Part shown: positions 1 to 8,185 of the stretch, piece after piece
Numbering within the stretch: the stretch's first letter is position 1
Layout of the letters: every line of letters begins with the position of its first letter
Notes under the pieces: model-generated
The model's database searches: none
The model's input: the letters and a program-made list of their open reading frames with translations, nothing else
Told to the model about the DNA's origin: nothing
NCBI RefSeq assembly: GCF_000720635.1
Contig: NZ_JOCF01000054.1
Span: forward strand, 1-55,694
Direction: 5' to 3'
Origin: Streptomyces sp. NRRL WC-3742
Lineage (GTDB): Bacteria; Actinomycetota; Actinomycetes; Streptomycetales; Streptomycetaceae
DNA: 55,694 bases
Translations under genes and position numbers: made by a program

Positions 1-210
1 GCCGGCGTAGTGGTGGACGCGCACGCCGTGGTCACGCAGGACCTGGGCGAAGGCGTCGTGCTCCTCGCGGGCGCGCTTGGCCCACAGGATGTCGTCGAAA
101 AGGAGCTCGTCGACGTTGCGCGGGGTCAGCCGGGACAGTTCCAGGCCGGGGCGGTGCAGGATCACCTGGCGCAGGCGGCCGGTCTCGGACTCGACGCGAA
201 GGGTGGACAT
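1..210 (-). CDS. arcA: Arginine deiminase, N-terminal part (cut by window edge)
   Basis: The 70 codons visible from an ATG at 208-210 begin [20 protein letters not shown] and continue with an [19 protein letters not shown] segment. This is the characteristic opening of arginine deiminase, which hydrolyses arginine to citrulline and ammonia as the first step of the ATP-yielding deiminase pathway. The gene runs off the left edge, so the catalytic Cys and His lie outside the window. It lies 48 bp downstream of the permease on the same strand and is probably co-transcribed with it. Identification is firm from the N-terminus; completeness cannot be judged. Confidence 0.88.
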   Translation of the reverse strand, partial: MSTLRVESETGRLRQVILHRPGLELSRLTPRNVDELLFDDILWAKRAREEHDAFAQVLRDHGVRVHHYAG

Positions 211-258
211 GATCGGTGCTCCTTCTCTTCAGTGCTGGTGGGCTGGTGGGCGTCCGCT

Positions 259-1641
259 TCAGTGCTGGTGCCGTGGCGTCAGCCGGCGGCGCTGGTCGGC
301 GTGCGGGCGCTTCAGCCAGATGTAGACCGGGATGCCGAGCAGGATGGTGAAGAGGCCGTAGTAGACGGTCTGGTAGCCGCTGCCCTGGATCGACCAGTAC
401 GAGAAGGCGAGCGCGAGAACGGTGACGGTGACGTCTCGGGCGAAGCGCCGCCGCTCCAGTTCCTCCCGGCCGCGCACCGCCAGCCAGTACAGGTGGGCGG
501 CGGCCGAGACCAGGTAGGGGATGACGGCGGTGAGCACGCTCAGCAGCACGATCTCGGTGAAGACCTTGGTGAACCGGGTGTAGCTGATCACGGTGAGCGC
601 CGAGGCGAGGACGGTGGCGGAGACGATGCCGAAGGCGGGCACCTCGCTGCGGCCGCGGACCTTGGTGAACGCCTGCGGGAAGAGCCCGTCGCGGCCGGCA
701 GCCATCGGCATCTCCGCGCAGATCAGGGTCCAGCCGTTGAGCGCGCCGAGCCCGGAGACGATCGCCGCGGCGGCGACCAGATTGCCGGCCCAGTGGCCGC
801 CCGCGATGTTGTTCATGGCGTCGGTGAACGGCGCGGTGGAGTTGCCCAGTTGGGTGTGCGGGACGGTGCCGAACACGGCTAGCGTGCCGAGCAGGTAGAT
901 CGCGGCGCAGGCCAGCGTGCCGTACACGGTCGCCCGCGGCACGTTGCGCTTCGGCTCGCGCACCCGCCCGGCGGCAACGGAGGCGGTTTCCAGGCCGATG
1001 TAGCTGAACAGGGCGATTGCCCCGGCTGCCGAGATTGCACCGAGGGCCGAGCCGCCGCCGGCATTGAAGGCGCCGAAGTTGCCGGACTTGATGAACAGCA
1101 GACCGGCCGTGGCCATGAACGCCAGTGGCAGGAACTTCAGCACCGTGGTGACCACCTGGAACGCGCCGATGTTGCGCATTCCGGTGAGGTTGACGGCGGC
1201 CGGCAGCCACAGCCCGGCCAGCGCAATAGCGATCGAACCCCAGGTGTGGTGGCCCTTGTTGACAAACACCTCGACGTAACCCACCCAGGCCACCACGATG
1301 GCCGCATTGCCGGCCCAGGCGGTTATCCAGTACGACCAGGCGGTCAGGAACCCGGCGAACTCGCCGAACGCCTCACGGGCGTAGACGTACGGGCCGCCAC
1401 TGCCCGGCACCCGCTCCGACAGCCGCCCGAAGACCACCGCGAGCGCCAACGCCCCGATCGTCACCAGGAGGAACGCCACCAGCGCGATCGGCCCGTACGG
1501 GGCGAGCGCGGAGGGCAGCGCGAACACCCCGGTACCGATGATGCTGCCGACGACCAGGGCGGTCGCGGCCGGCAGCCCGAACGTCTTGTTCCGCTGCGTG
1601 GGCGATGCGGCTGCCGGTCTTCCGTGGTCGGGCGCGGACAT
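259..1641 (-). CDS. APC-family amino acid permease, probable arginine/ornithine exchanger
   Basis: A 460-residue polytopic membrane protein. The ATG at 1639-1641 is chosen because the short hydrophilic N-terminus leads into the APC-family TM1 signature (VVGSIIGTGVFALPSALA, about residues 24-41). Longer upstream readings have no membrane or family character. About twelve hydrophobic segments follow, among them the GxxGGPYVYARxAFG loop. APC transporters exchange or import amino acids. Because arginine deiminase follows directly, arginine/ornithine exchange is the likely role, but this rests on context: no substrate-specific residue is visible. A G/C-rich palindrome lies about 100 bp upstream. 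Confidence 0.85.
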   Translation of the reverse strand: MSAPDHGRPAAASPTQRNKTFGLPAATALVVGSIIGTGVFALPSALAPYGPIALVAFLLVTIGALALAVVFGRLSERVPGSGGPYVYAREAFGEFAGFLTAWSYWITAWAGNAAIVVAWVGYVEVFVNKGHHTWGSIAIALAGLWLPAAVNLTGMRNIGAFQVVTTVLKFLPLAFMATAGLLFIKSGNFGAFNAGGGSALGAISAAGAIALFSYIGLETASVAAGRVREPKRNVPRATVYGTLACAAIYLLGTLAVFGTVPHTQLGNSTAPFTDAMNNIAGGHWAGNLVAAAAIVSGLGALNGWTLICAEMPMAAGRDGLFPQAFTKVRGRSEVPAFGIVSATVLASALTVISYTRFTKVFTEIVLLSVLTAVIPYLVSAAAHLYWLAVRGREELERRRFARDVTVTVLALAFSYWSIQGSGYQTVYYGLFTILLGIPVYIWLKRPHADQRRRLTPRHQH

Positions 1642-1740
1642 GAGCTGACTCCTTATGCGGTGGGCGGGAAGGCGGACGAGGCACTCGAAGGCTCGCTGTC
1701 CGCCGGTAGAGATCCTCCGGGCGGCGAGCCGGCGCGCCCC

Positions 1741-1757
1741 AGGGACCGTCGGTCCCT
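1741..1757. promoter_or_regulatory. Perfect palindrome AGGGACC-GTC-GGTCCCT
   Basis: Seven-base arms separated by GTC, 100 bp upstream of the permease start. The GGGACC/GGTCCC layout resembles binding sites of DosR/DevR-type response regulators, and a DevR-type regulator is encoded at 3714-4409. The symmetry is seen; the regulator assignment is inferred. Confidence 0.45.
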
Positions 1758-1927
1758 CGTCCTGCCGCCACGGGTCCCGACTGCAACAGCCCGAGGGTCC
1801 CGGGTCCCGCACGTGCTGGCGCGGGGTTCGGAGCACAACAGCCGGTCGGGACGACTGACCGTCGCCTGCTGATTCGTCAGGGCGCAGGCGTCGTAGGGGC
1901 ACGCGCCACCCGCGTGGGTGGGCCGAT

Positions 1928-1966
1928 CAGGGACCTGTGGCCTTCGGTGCGGCCCGTCGGTCCCTG
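1928..1966. promoter_or_regulatory. Paired inverted half-sites CAGGGACC ... GGTCCCTG
   Basis: CAGGGACC at 1928-1935 and GGTCCCTG at 1959-1966 are exact reverse complements 23 bases apart. Between them is GGCCTTCGGTGCGGCC, which itself carries GGCC-type half-sites. The element lies in the divergent region between the permease (minus) and the Rv1733c-like gene (plus) and is the second element of this style there. It could serve a DevR-type regulator. Confidence 0.4.
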
Positions 1967-2088
1967 TGCTGCCGTACCCAGGGCCGCGAGAGTAGCGGCG
2001 CAGCCCCGATGGCGGTTGCTCCGCGCCCCGGAACCCAAGGCGATCTCGCCCCATCGACCAGCAGGCCACCCCGAAGGAGTTCACGGAC

Positions 2089-2514
2089 ATGCCCAGTACT
2101 TCCCGCCCTGCGCGGTCCGCCCGTCCCATCCCGCCGTGGCGCGGCCACCTGCGCCGGGCCCTCGGCGAGGAGATCAACGAGCTGGCCCGGCCCCTGGACC
2201 GAGCCCGCAGCCGGGCCCTGCTCCTCGCCGTGCTCGGCATCGCCCTGGCCGGCCTGCTGGGCGCCGGCGCCGCATTCGCCTACCTCACCGCCGCGCCGAC
2301 CAGTGCGGCGCACGTCACCGGCGACGCGGTCTGCGTCGGCCTGCTCACCCTGGTCGGCCTGTCCGTCCTCGTCGCCGCCGGCCTCGGTCGGCGGCTGGAC
2401 ACCCTTGACCGGCGAGCGGACCAGGCATGGCAACACTCCTGGGCACGACTCGAACCCGACTGGTCCGGTCGCGCCTCCCGCAAGCCCCGCACCGACGACA
2501 CCCAGCGCGGCTGA
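2089..2514 (+). CDS. Rv1733c-like two-TM membrane protein
   Basis: A 141-residue protein with a basic Pro/Arg-rich N-terminus (1-25), a helical stretch, and two hydrophobic segments at about 43-68 and 79-101, followed by a charged tail. This layout matches small actinobacterial membrane proteins of the Rv1733c type, of which the mycobacterial member belongs to the DosR dormancy regulon. The biochemical role of the family is unknown. The ATG at 2089 follows a GAAGGAG ribosome site. The neighbours (deiminase pathway, nitroreductase, DevR-like regulator, GAF kinase) fit a hypoxia-responsive group. Confidence 0.7.
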   Translation: MPSTSRPARSARPIPPWRGHLRRALGEEINELARPLDRARSRALLLAVLGIALAGLLGAGAAFAYLTAAPTSAAHVTGDAVCVGLLTLVGLSVLVAAGLGRRLDTLDRRADQAWQHSWARLEPDWSGRASRKPRTDDTQRG

Positions 2515-2576
2515 ACAACCGTCATCGGACACAGCGACCGGACCATCTCAGCCTTCGGGAAGGACGACAGCACCCC

Positions 2577-3579
2577 ATGCCGAAACAGCCCCTCGATGAC
2601 GCGACCGCGCACGCCCTCGTCGCCGCGGCGACCGCCGCGCCCTCCATCCACAACACCCAGCCCTGGCGGTTCCGCCTTCGACGCACCCGCCCGCACCATC
2701 CACGTACACGCCGCCTCCCGGTACGCCCTGCGGGCCACCGACCCCGACGCCCGGGCATTACACGTCTCGGTCGGCGCCGCGCTCTGCAACCTCGCCGCGG
2801 CCGCCGTCCACCTGGGACGGGAACCCGTCGTCCGGCTGCTGCCCCGCCCCGAGGTCCCCGACCTGCTCGCCACCGTCCGCCTCGCCGGGCGGCCCCGCGC
2901 CGCCCTGCTGCGCCGGCCCGACCTCTACCGGGCAATCTGGCGCCGCCGCAGCAGCCGCCTCCCGTTCAGCCCCGAGCCGGTTCCCGGCACCGTCCTCGCC
3001 GAGCTCACCGCGGCCGCCCGCCTCGACGGCGCGGACCTTCGCCGACCGGACCGGCACGAACGCACCCGACTGCTCGATCTCACCGCCGAAGCAGAACGCC
3101 GCAGCACCACCGACCCGGAACGCCGGGCCGAAACCCTGGCCTGCATCACCGACCCCAAGGACACCAGGGGCCTGCCCGCCTACGCCATCGGGCCCCAGGA
3201 CACGGCCGGGCAGCTGCCGATGCGCGCCTTCGCCGGACAACAGGACGGCCTCGTCCGGCAACGGGCCGCCTTCGAGCCCGACCCCCAGCTCCTCCTGCTC
3301 ACCACCGGCCACGACCGCCGCGCGGACTGGCTGCGCGCCGGACAGGCGCTCCAGCACGCCCTCCTCCTGCTCACCCTCCATGGCCTGCGCGCCTCCATGC
3401 TGCACCAGGCCCTGGAATGGCCCGACCTGCGCCCCCGGATGGCCGTAACCTCCCCGGACCGCTGCGCTCCCCAGATGCTCCTGCGCATCGGCTACGGCCC
3501 GGCCGGCTACCCCACCCCACGCCACCACGCCGCCGCCCTGTTCGGACAGCACGACCTGCAGGCGGCCATCGCAGCGTGA
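2577..3579 (+). pseudogene. Acg-type nitroreductase with one frameshift
   Basis: Reading starts at ATG 2577 (MPKQPLDDATAHALVAAATA...), reaches the Acg-family signature APSIHNTQPWRFR, then loses frame near 2673-2677. The next frame continues exactly with FDAPARTIHVHAASRYALRA and runs to the stop at 3577-3579. Skipping one C in TTCCGCC at about 2675 restores a continuous protein of about 333 residues, the usual length of this FMN-dependent nitroreductase-like family (mycobacterial Acg/Rv2032 belongs to the DosR regulon). Either a recent inactivating insertion or a sequencing error explains it. The rest of the gene shows no decay. Confidence 0.75.
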
Positions 3580-3611
3580 CCCACACCCCGCGCTGCGCCG
3601 ACCAGGGGGAA

Positions 3612-3631
3612 GTAGGGCCATCCGGCCCTAC
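3612..3631. promoter_or_regulatory. Perfect palindrome GTAGGGCC-ATCC-GGCCCTAC
   Basis: Eight-base perfect arms around four bases, 83 bp upstream of the response-regulator start and 33 bp after the nitroreductase stop. Size (20 bp), symmetry and GGGCC/GGCCC cores resemble DosR/DevR boxes, so autoregulation of the downstream devR-like gene is plausible. A rho-independent terminator is less likely because no T-run follows. Confidence 0.5.
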
Positions 3632-3713
3632 CGGCTGATCGACAGCCGCGGCACACTGCCGTGTGGATTCATCCGCCCCGCCCTGGCAGCGGGCAGAGGC
3701 AAACGGAGAAGGC

Positions 3714-4409
3714 ATGGCGGAGAACGTGGCAGGTCAGGCGAACACCCCGGTCAAGGTATTCCTCCTCGACGACCACGAGGTCGTCCGCCGGGGCGTGCAG
3801 GACCTCCTGGACGCCGAACCCGACCTGACCGTGATCGGCGAGGCGGGCACCGTCGAGCAGGCCCTGGCCCGGGTGCCTGCGCTGCGCCCCGACGTCGCCG
3901 TCCTGGACATGCGTCTGCCCGACGGCGACGGCGTCACGGTCTGCCGGGAGCTGCGCTCACGCATGCCGGAGCTGGCCTGCCTGATCCTCACCTCGTTCGA
4001 CGACGAGGAGGCCCTGCTGGACTCCATCGTGGCCGGGGCCGCCGGGTACGTCCTGAAGCAGATCAGCGGTACCGACCTGGTCTCCGCCGTCCGCACGGTC
4101 GCCTCCGGCCAGTCCATGCTCGACCCCGGCGCCACCGCGCGGCTGATGGCCCGCCTGCGCGGCGAATCCACCCAGCGGACCCCCGACTTCCCCCAACTCA
4201 CCGACCGCGAGCGGGAGATCCTCGCCCTGATCGGCGAAGGGCTGACCAATCGTCAGATCGGCCAGCGCCTCTACCTCGCCGAGAAGACCGTCAAGAACCA
4301 CATCTCCCGCCTGCTGGCCAAGCTCGGCGTCGAGCGCCGCGTCCAAGCCGCCGTCATCGCCAGTCAGACCTTGGCCGCCCACACCACCACAGGCCGCCCG
4401 GCCTCGTGA
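3714..4409 (+). CDS. NarL/DevR-type response regulator
   Basis: A 231-residue two-domain regulator. Residues 13-130 form a receiver domain with the acidic pair [11 protein letters not shown] (19-20), the phospho-acceptor Asp65 in [11 protein letters not shown] and the conserved Lys in the YVLKQI segment. Residues about 160-215 are a LuxR-type helix-turn-helix ([20 protein letters not shown]...). DevR/DosR regulators of this type switch on hypoxia and nitric-oxide genes once phosphorylated by DevS/DosT kinases, and a matching kinase lies at 6441. The ATG at 3714 is preceded by GGAGAAGG; a longer reading from 3663 has no ribosome site. The palindrome at 3612-3631 may be its own operator. Confidence 0.88.
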   Translation: MAENVAGQANTPVKVFLLDDHEVVRRGVQDLLDAEPDLTVIGEAGTVEQALARVPALRPDVAVLDMRLPDGDGVTVCRELRSRMPELACLILTSFDDEEALLDSIVAGAAGYVLKQISGTDLVSAVRTVASGQSMLDPGATARLMARLRGESTQRTPDFPQLTDREREILALIGEGLTNRQIGQRLYLAEKTVKNHISRLLAKLGVERRVQAAVIASQTLAAHTTTGRPAS

Positions 4410-4440
4410 CCCCGCCTTCGGCTCCGACCGGGGCGAGAGG
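4403..4440 (+). terminator. Possible hairpin at the end of the response-regulator gene
   Basis: CTCG(tga)CCCCG and CGGGGCGAG can pair around a TTCGG-containing loop with a small bulge; the 5' arm overlaps the stop codon. No T-run follows, as is common in high-GC actinobacteria. Weak support only. Confidence 0.3.
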
Positions 4441-4656
4441 GACCTGAACCTCCAGCACAGGGTGCGGACACCGCCGGCCTATGGTTCGGCGACGGGCGGC
4501 TCGCGCACCGAGGAGGCCCAGTGGGCTGTCGGCCTCGTGCGCATCGGGCCGTTGGCCGGGCGCATCGGTGCCGTTCGGCCCTGGAAGCACCCCCTCACGG
4601 CGGCCAGACTCAGAGTCGGCGACCCGGTTGGCGGGTCCGGAGGCCAGGAGGCAGAA

Positions 4657-4872
4657 GTGCCCGGATCCGTTCGGCATCGACCGTCGTCCGCGACGGGAAC
4701 GGCCCCGCCGGAGCGTGGTCACGGACCCACCGGCGGGCAACGGGCGGTGCGATGGCTGGGCGGCGCCGTATTGGCCGGACACGGCCTTGTCCATCTCTTG
4801 GGCGTGGCTGTGCTGTGGCGGCTCGCCGGCACACTCGTCATGCGCCACGACACAGAGGTGAGGTTCCCGTGA
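4657..4872 (+). CDS. Small one-TM protein coupled to the next gene
   Basis: A GTG at 4657 lies six bases after a perfect AGGAGG and opens a 71-residue frame ending at TGA 4870-4872, which overlaps the next gene's GTG (GTGA). After a polar N-terminus of about 32 residues comes a hydrophobic helix (VRWLGGAVLAGHGLVHLLGV). The GHGLVHLLG motif recalls the N-terminal membrane segment of larger DUF6544-type proteins, so the two genes may be a split form of one membrane protein. Function is unknown. The strong ribosome site and coupling argue that it is real. Confidence 0.6.
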   Translation: MPGSVRHRPSSATGTAPPERGHGPTGGQRAVRWLGGAVLAGHGLVHLLGVAVLWRLAGTLVMRHDTEVRFP

Positions 4873-5654
4873 GCCGGGCAGCGGCCGTCGGGCGCCCTCC
4901 ACGCACGCTCACCGGTCGGGCGCGCCGGGAATGGGCGTCCCTTGCCGTCCCCACCCCACGGTCCGCGGTGTTCGATCCGGCCATGGTGGTGCACCTTCCT
5001 CCGCCGGTGCGGCGCTGGCTGGTGCACGCCATCGCCCCCGGGACCGCGCTGCTGCGCTCGGTCGAGTTGGCCATGCACGGCGAGATCCGCCTGGGCGCTT
5101 GGCGGAGGTTTGAGGCCGCTCAGATCCTCACCCCGCCGCAGGGGTTCCTCTGGGCGGCGACCGCGCATCTGACCGCCTTGCCGGTCAGCGGGTTCGACCG
5201 GTACAGCAACGGGACCGGCGAGATGCGCTGGCGGCTGCTCGGCGCGTTCCCGGTCATGTCCGGCGCCGGAGCCGACATCACCCGCAGCGCCGCCGGTCGT
5301 CTGGCGGGCGAGTTCGTTTTCGTGCCGACTGCGGCCCTGGGGCCGGCGATCGTCTGGGAGCCGATCGACGACCGGCGGGCCGTCGCCCGGGTCCCGGTCG
5401 GGGAGCGTGAGGTCCATGTGACGGTGGAGGTCGCGGCTTCGGGGGCGTTGGAGTCGGTCACGCTGTGCCGATGGGGTGATCCGGACCGCAGCGGCTACCG
5501 CGAGCACGTCTTCGGCGCCGGCTTCCAGGACGAGGCCGTCTTCGGCGGCTTCACGATCCCACGCACCGCGAGCGCCGGATGGTGGTACGGCACCGAGCGC
5601 TGGTCGGAGGGCGAGTTTTTCAGGTTCACCATCGACCGCGCTGTGTACCGCTGA
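4869..5654 (+). CDS. DUF6544-like protein of unknown function
   Basis: A 261-residue protein started at GTG 4869, coupled to the upstream gene by a four-base overlap. It shows PPPVRRWLVHAIAPG near residue 40, GEIRLG..WRRFEAAQ, and a tryptophan-rich C-terminus (SAGWWYGTERWSEGEFFRFTID). This pattern fits the DUF6544-type proteins that are common in actinobacteria and have no known activity. No signal peptide is visible in this chain; the coupled small protein could supply the membrane anchor. The family call is from memory and moderately sure. Confidence 0.6.
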   Translation: MSRAAAVGRPPRTLTGRARREWASLAVPTPRSAVFDPAMVVHLPPPVRRWLVHAIAPGTALLRSVELAMHGEIRLGAWRRFEAAQILTPPQGFLWAATAHLTALPVSGFDRYSNGTGEMRWRLLGAFPVMSGAGADITRSAAGRLAGEFVFVPTAALGPAIVWEPIDDRRAVARVPVGEREVHVTVEVAASGALESVTLCRWGDPDRSGYREHVFGAGFQDEAVFGGFTIPRTASAGWWYGTERWSEGEFFRFTIDRAVYR

Positions 5655-5754
5655 GGAGGAGTCGGTCGGCGGCGACCGCAGCGGGAAACGCGAAGACCGT
5701 CAACGGGGCGAACTCGATCGCCGGCGCCTGGACAGCCATCGCCCGTCAGCCCCT

Positions 5755-5912
5755 CGGTGCCGGCCGGCCGTCTTCAGGTTGAACAGCGCCGAGCCGGAGA
5801 TGTGCAGGGATCGGCCGTCCGGATCGGCAACGGGCACGGTGCGTGTGGGGTCGGCGAAGACCAGCAGGCTCCTGCGGTCTGGGCCGGGGCGGAAGCGCCA
5901 GGGCTGGCTGTT
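5755..5912 (-). pseudogene. Fragment of a second Acg-type nitroreductase
   Basis: Read on the minus strand from about 5912, the sequence gives NSQPWRFRPGPDRRSLLVFA then DPTRTVPVADPDGRSLHISG and SALFNLKTAGRH. That is the N-terminal NxQPWRFR...ADP.RalpvaDPdGR..hIS.GaAlfNL pattern of the same family as the gene at 2577. There is no start codon, no upstream family sequence and no C-terminal two-thirds. It is the stump of a deleted gene, in opposite orientation to the intact-length copy. Confidence 0.65.
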
Positions 5913-6114
5913 GTGTCAGCGCCGTCCGGGAGCGAGCGGGCCGAGGTGGCTGAAGCGGCTGGCCCGGCGCTGGACGCGGTGCTCGTGGCCGCGCCGGCGG
6001 CCTCGATGTCCAGGGCGCCGGCAGCCTGCACGGACATGCCGACCGGCGCAGCCACAGCCTGCCGGTCTGCGGAGCTGTCCGGCAGCGGGCGGGCGAGAGG
6101 TTCGCGGGTTCGGG

Positions 6115-6240
6115 TCAACGTCCCGGTCCTGCCGTTTCGTTGTGGGCGTGGCGGACGATGAGGACGGGGCAGCGGGCATGCTGCACACGGTGCCGGCGGA
6201 CCGATCCGAGCAGGGGCACCTCGGACTCCATGTCCAGCTC
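6115..6240 (-). pseudogene. Universal stress protein, C-terminal fragment
   Basis: The minus strand reads LDMESEVPLLGSVRRHRVQH followed by ARCPVLIVRHAH, then ends at TGA 6115-6117. The GSV..H.VqhA.CPVlvVR motif is the ATP-binding C-terminal signature of UspA-type proteins. A stop lies in frame just upstream of the fragment (about 6248), so only some 40 residues survive. Usp genes are frequent members of DosR-type regulons, so this stump fits the locus. Confidence 0.65.
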
Positions 6241-6315
6241 CTCCGCTCGTCACCCATCGCTCACACGATGACCGGCCCGGCACCGGGCAGCACAGGGCCG
6301 GCAAGCTCCCGAAGC

Positions 6316-6330
6316 GGGGACCTTCGGGCC
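6316..6330. promoter_or_regulatory. DevR-like half-palindrome upstream of the sensor kinase
   Basis: GGGGACC-TTC-GGGCC lies about 110 bp before the kinase start. The arms match imperfectly (GGACC against GGCCC). The style is that of the sites at 1741 and 3612. Low confidence without a motif search. Confidence 0.3.
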
Positions 6331-6440
6331 TGTCGGCGGGATCGATCCGAGCACGGGTGGGCTGCCGCCGCCTGCGCCCGGCCGCTACTGTGAACCCGAG
6401 GCCCTGCTGAGACGGGTCACGCACGTCGAGGAGGACACCC

Positions 6441-8150
6441 GTGGGCGGGGACAAGGCCGCATCGCCACAGCTGCGTCTGGACGAGCTGCTGGACGAACTC
6501 CAGTCCCGCATCGACGCCGCGCGCGGCACCCGTGACCGGGTCCACAACCTGCTGGAGGCGGTACTCTCCGTCGGCCGCGAGCTCGACCTCACCCAGGCGC
6601 TGCGTCGGATCGTCGAGGCGGCCGCCGTCCTGGTGGACGCCCGATACGCGGCACTCGGCGTGATCGGACCGGACGGGCAGAGCCTGTCACAGTTCCACAC
6701 GGTCGGGATGTCGGAGGAGGAGATCGCGGAGATCGGCCCTTACCCCACGGGCAAGGGCATCCTCGGTGAACTGATCCGGCATCCGGAGCCGCTGCAACTG
6801 GCCGAGCTGTCCGCACACGCCTCGTCCTACGGTTTTCCAGCGAACCATCCGGTGATGCACACCTTCCTCGGGGTCCCGGTGCGGATCCGTGGCGAGGTGT
6901 TCGGCAATCTCTACCTCGCGGAGAAGCACGGCGGCGCTCAGTTCGACTCCGACGACGAGACGGTGATCACCACCCTGGCGGTCGCGGCGGGCGTGGCCAT
7001 CGACAACGCCCGGTTGTACGAGGAGTCGCAGCGTCAGCAGCGCTGGCTGCGCGCCAGCGCGGAGATCACCCGGGGCCTGCTGTCCGGCAGCCCGCGTGGA
7101 GAGGTACTGGAGCTGATCGCCCAGCGCGCCCGGGAGATCACCGGGGCGGAGCTCGCCGACGTGTCCGTGCCGCTGCCCGGAACGGGCCGGCTGACGGTCG
7201 AACTCGCCGTCGGCTCGGACGCCACCGGAAGGCTGGGGCTGACGGTCCCGGCCGAGGGCACCCTGTCCGGCGCGGCGTACACCAGCGGGGCACCGGCGAC
7301 CAGTACCGACCTTCACACGGACCCCCGGTTCGCTGCCGGGCCGCGACGCTTCGACGGCTTGGGCCCGGCGGTCGCGGTCCCGCTCGGCGCCGCCGACGGC
7401 CAGGTCCAGGGCGTCCTGCTTCTCGCGCGGCCGTCCGGGCAGCCCGCGTTCACCACGGAGGAGATCGGGCCGCTGCTCGGTTTCGCCGACCAGGCGGCGC
7501 TGGCCCTGGAGCTGGCCGCGCGCCGCAGCGACGCCGAGCAGCTGGCGCTGCTGGAGGACCGCGACCGCATCGCGCGTGACCTGCACGACCTCGCGATCCA
7601 GCGACTGTTCGCCACCGGGATGACTCTCCAGAGCGCCGCCCGTTTCATCGAGCACCCGGGCGCGGCGGACAGGGTGGTACGCGCAGTGGGCGATCTGGAC
7701 GAGACCATCAAGATCATCAGGTCGACGATCTTCGGCCTGCGCGCCCGTGACCAGGACGCCACCCACAGCCTTCGCGCTCAAGCCGCCCTGGTCGTCGGGG
7801 AAGCGCAGGAGGCGCTCGGCTTCGCACCTCAGCTCAGCATGGAGGGGTTGCTCGACACCGATGTGTCCGCCGAGTTGGCCGAACAGGTGATGGCCGTGCT
7901 CCGGGAGGCGCTGAGCAATGCCGCTCGGCATTCCCGCGCCGACCGGGTGGAGGTCGTCCTGCGGGCCACCGGGACGGACGTCGTCCTCGTGGTGGCCGAC
8001 AACGGCGTCGGCATCCCTGCCGACGGCCGCCGCAGCGGGCTGAGCAACCTCGCCGAGCGGGCGGGCAAGGTGGGCGGCACGTTCGAACTGCAGACGCCGG
8101 AGGAAACCGGGACCCGGCTGGTCTGGAAGGCGCCGCTGGCGCAGACGTAA
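6441..8150 (+). CDS. DevS/DosT-like GAF-GAF sensor histidine kinase
   Basis: A 569-residue cytosolic kinase started at GTG 6441 after GAGGAGGA. Two GAF domains (about 47-195 and 215-360) precede a HisKA_3-type dimerisation domain with RDLHDLAIQRLFATGM (His382) and an HATPase with N-box ALSNAARHS (about 490-498) and G-box DNGVGI (520-525). The segment GFPANHPVMHTFLGVPVRIR in GAF-1 aligns with the mycobacterial DevS segment that carries the heme ligand His149; the equivalent here is His136. Heme-based oxygen, NO or redox sensing and phosphotransfer to the regulator at 3714 are therefore likely. The kinase and regulator genes are separated by the DUF6544-like genes and a decay zone. Confidence 0.85.
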   Translation: MGGDKAASPQLRLDELLDELQSRIDAARGTRDRVHNLLEAVLSVGRELDLTQALRRIVEAAAVLVDARYAALGVIGPDGQSLSQFHTVGMSEEEIAEIGPYPTGKGILGELIRHPEPLQLAELSAHASSYGFPANHPVMHTFLGVPVRIRGEVFGNLYLAEKHGGAQFDSDDETVITTLAVAAGVAIDNARLYEESQRQQRWLRASAEITRGLLSGSPRGEVLELIAQRAREITGAELADVSVPLPGTGRLTVELAVGSDATGRLGLTVPAEGTLSGAAYTSGAPATSTDLHTDPRFAAGPRRFDGLGPAVAVPLGAADGQVQGVLLLARPSGQPAFTTEEIGPLLGFADQAALALELAARRSDAEQLALLEDRDRIARDLHDLAIQRLFATGMTLQSAARFIEHPGAADRVVRAVGDLDETIKIIRSTIFGLRARDQDATHSLRAQAALVVGEAQEALGFAPQLSMEGLLDTDVSAELAEQVMAVLREALSNAARHSRADRVEVVLRATGTDVVLVVADNGVGIPADGRRSGLSNLAERAGKVGGTFELQTPEETGTRLVWKAPLAQT

Positions 8151-8185
8151 GCAGCCGTACGGCGCCGGCAGCAGTCGCCGCCGGG

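Noticed and set aside
3612..3631. Terminator reading of the palindrome after the nitroreductase
   Set aside because: Perfect short arms without a T-run, and the position just upstream of a DevR-type gene, fit an operator better, though a terminator role is not excluded.
5476..6393. A 305-residue plus-strand frame
   Set aside because: Begins inside the DUF6544-like gene and runs through the decay zone with Arg/Ser/Pro-rich random composition; the minus strand of the same stretch holds recognisable gene stumps.
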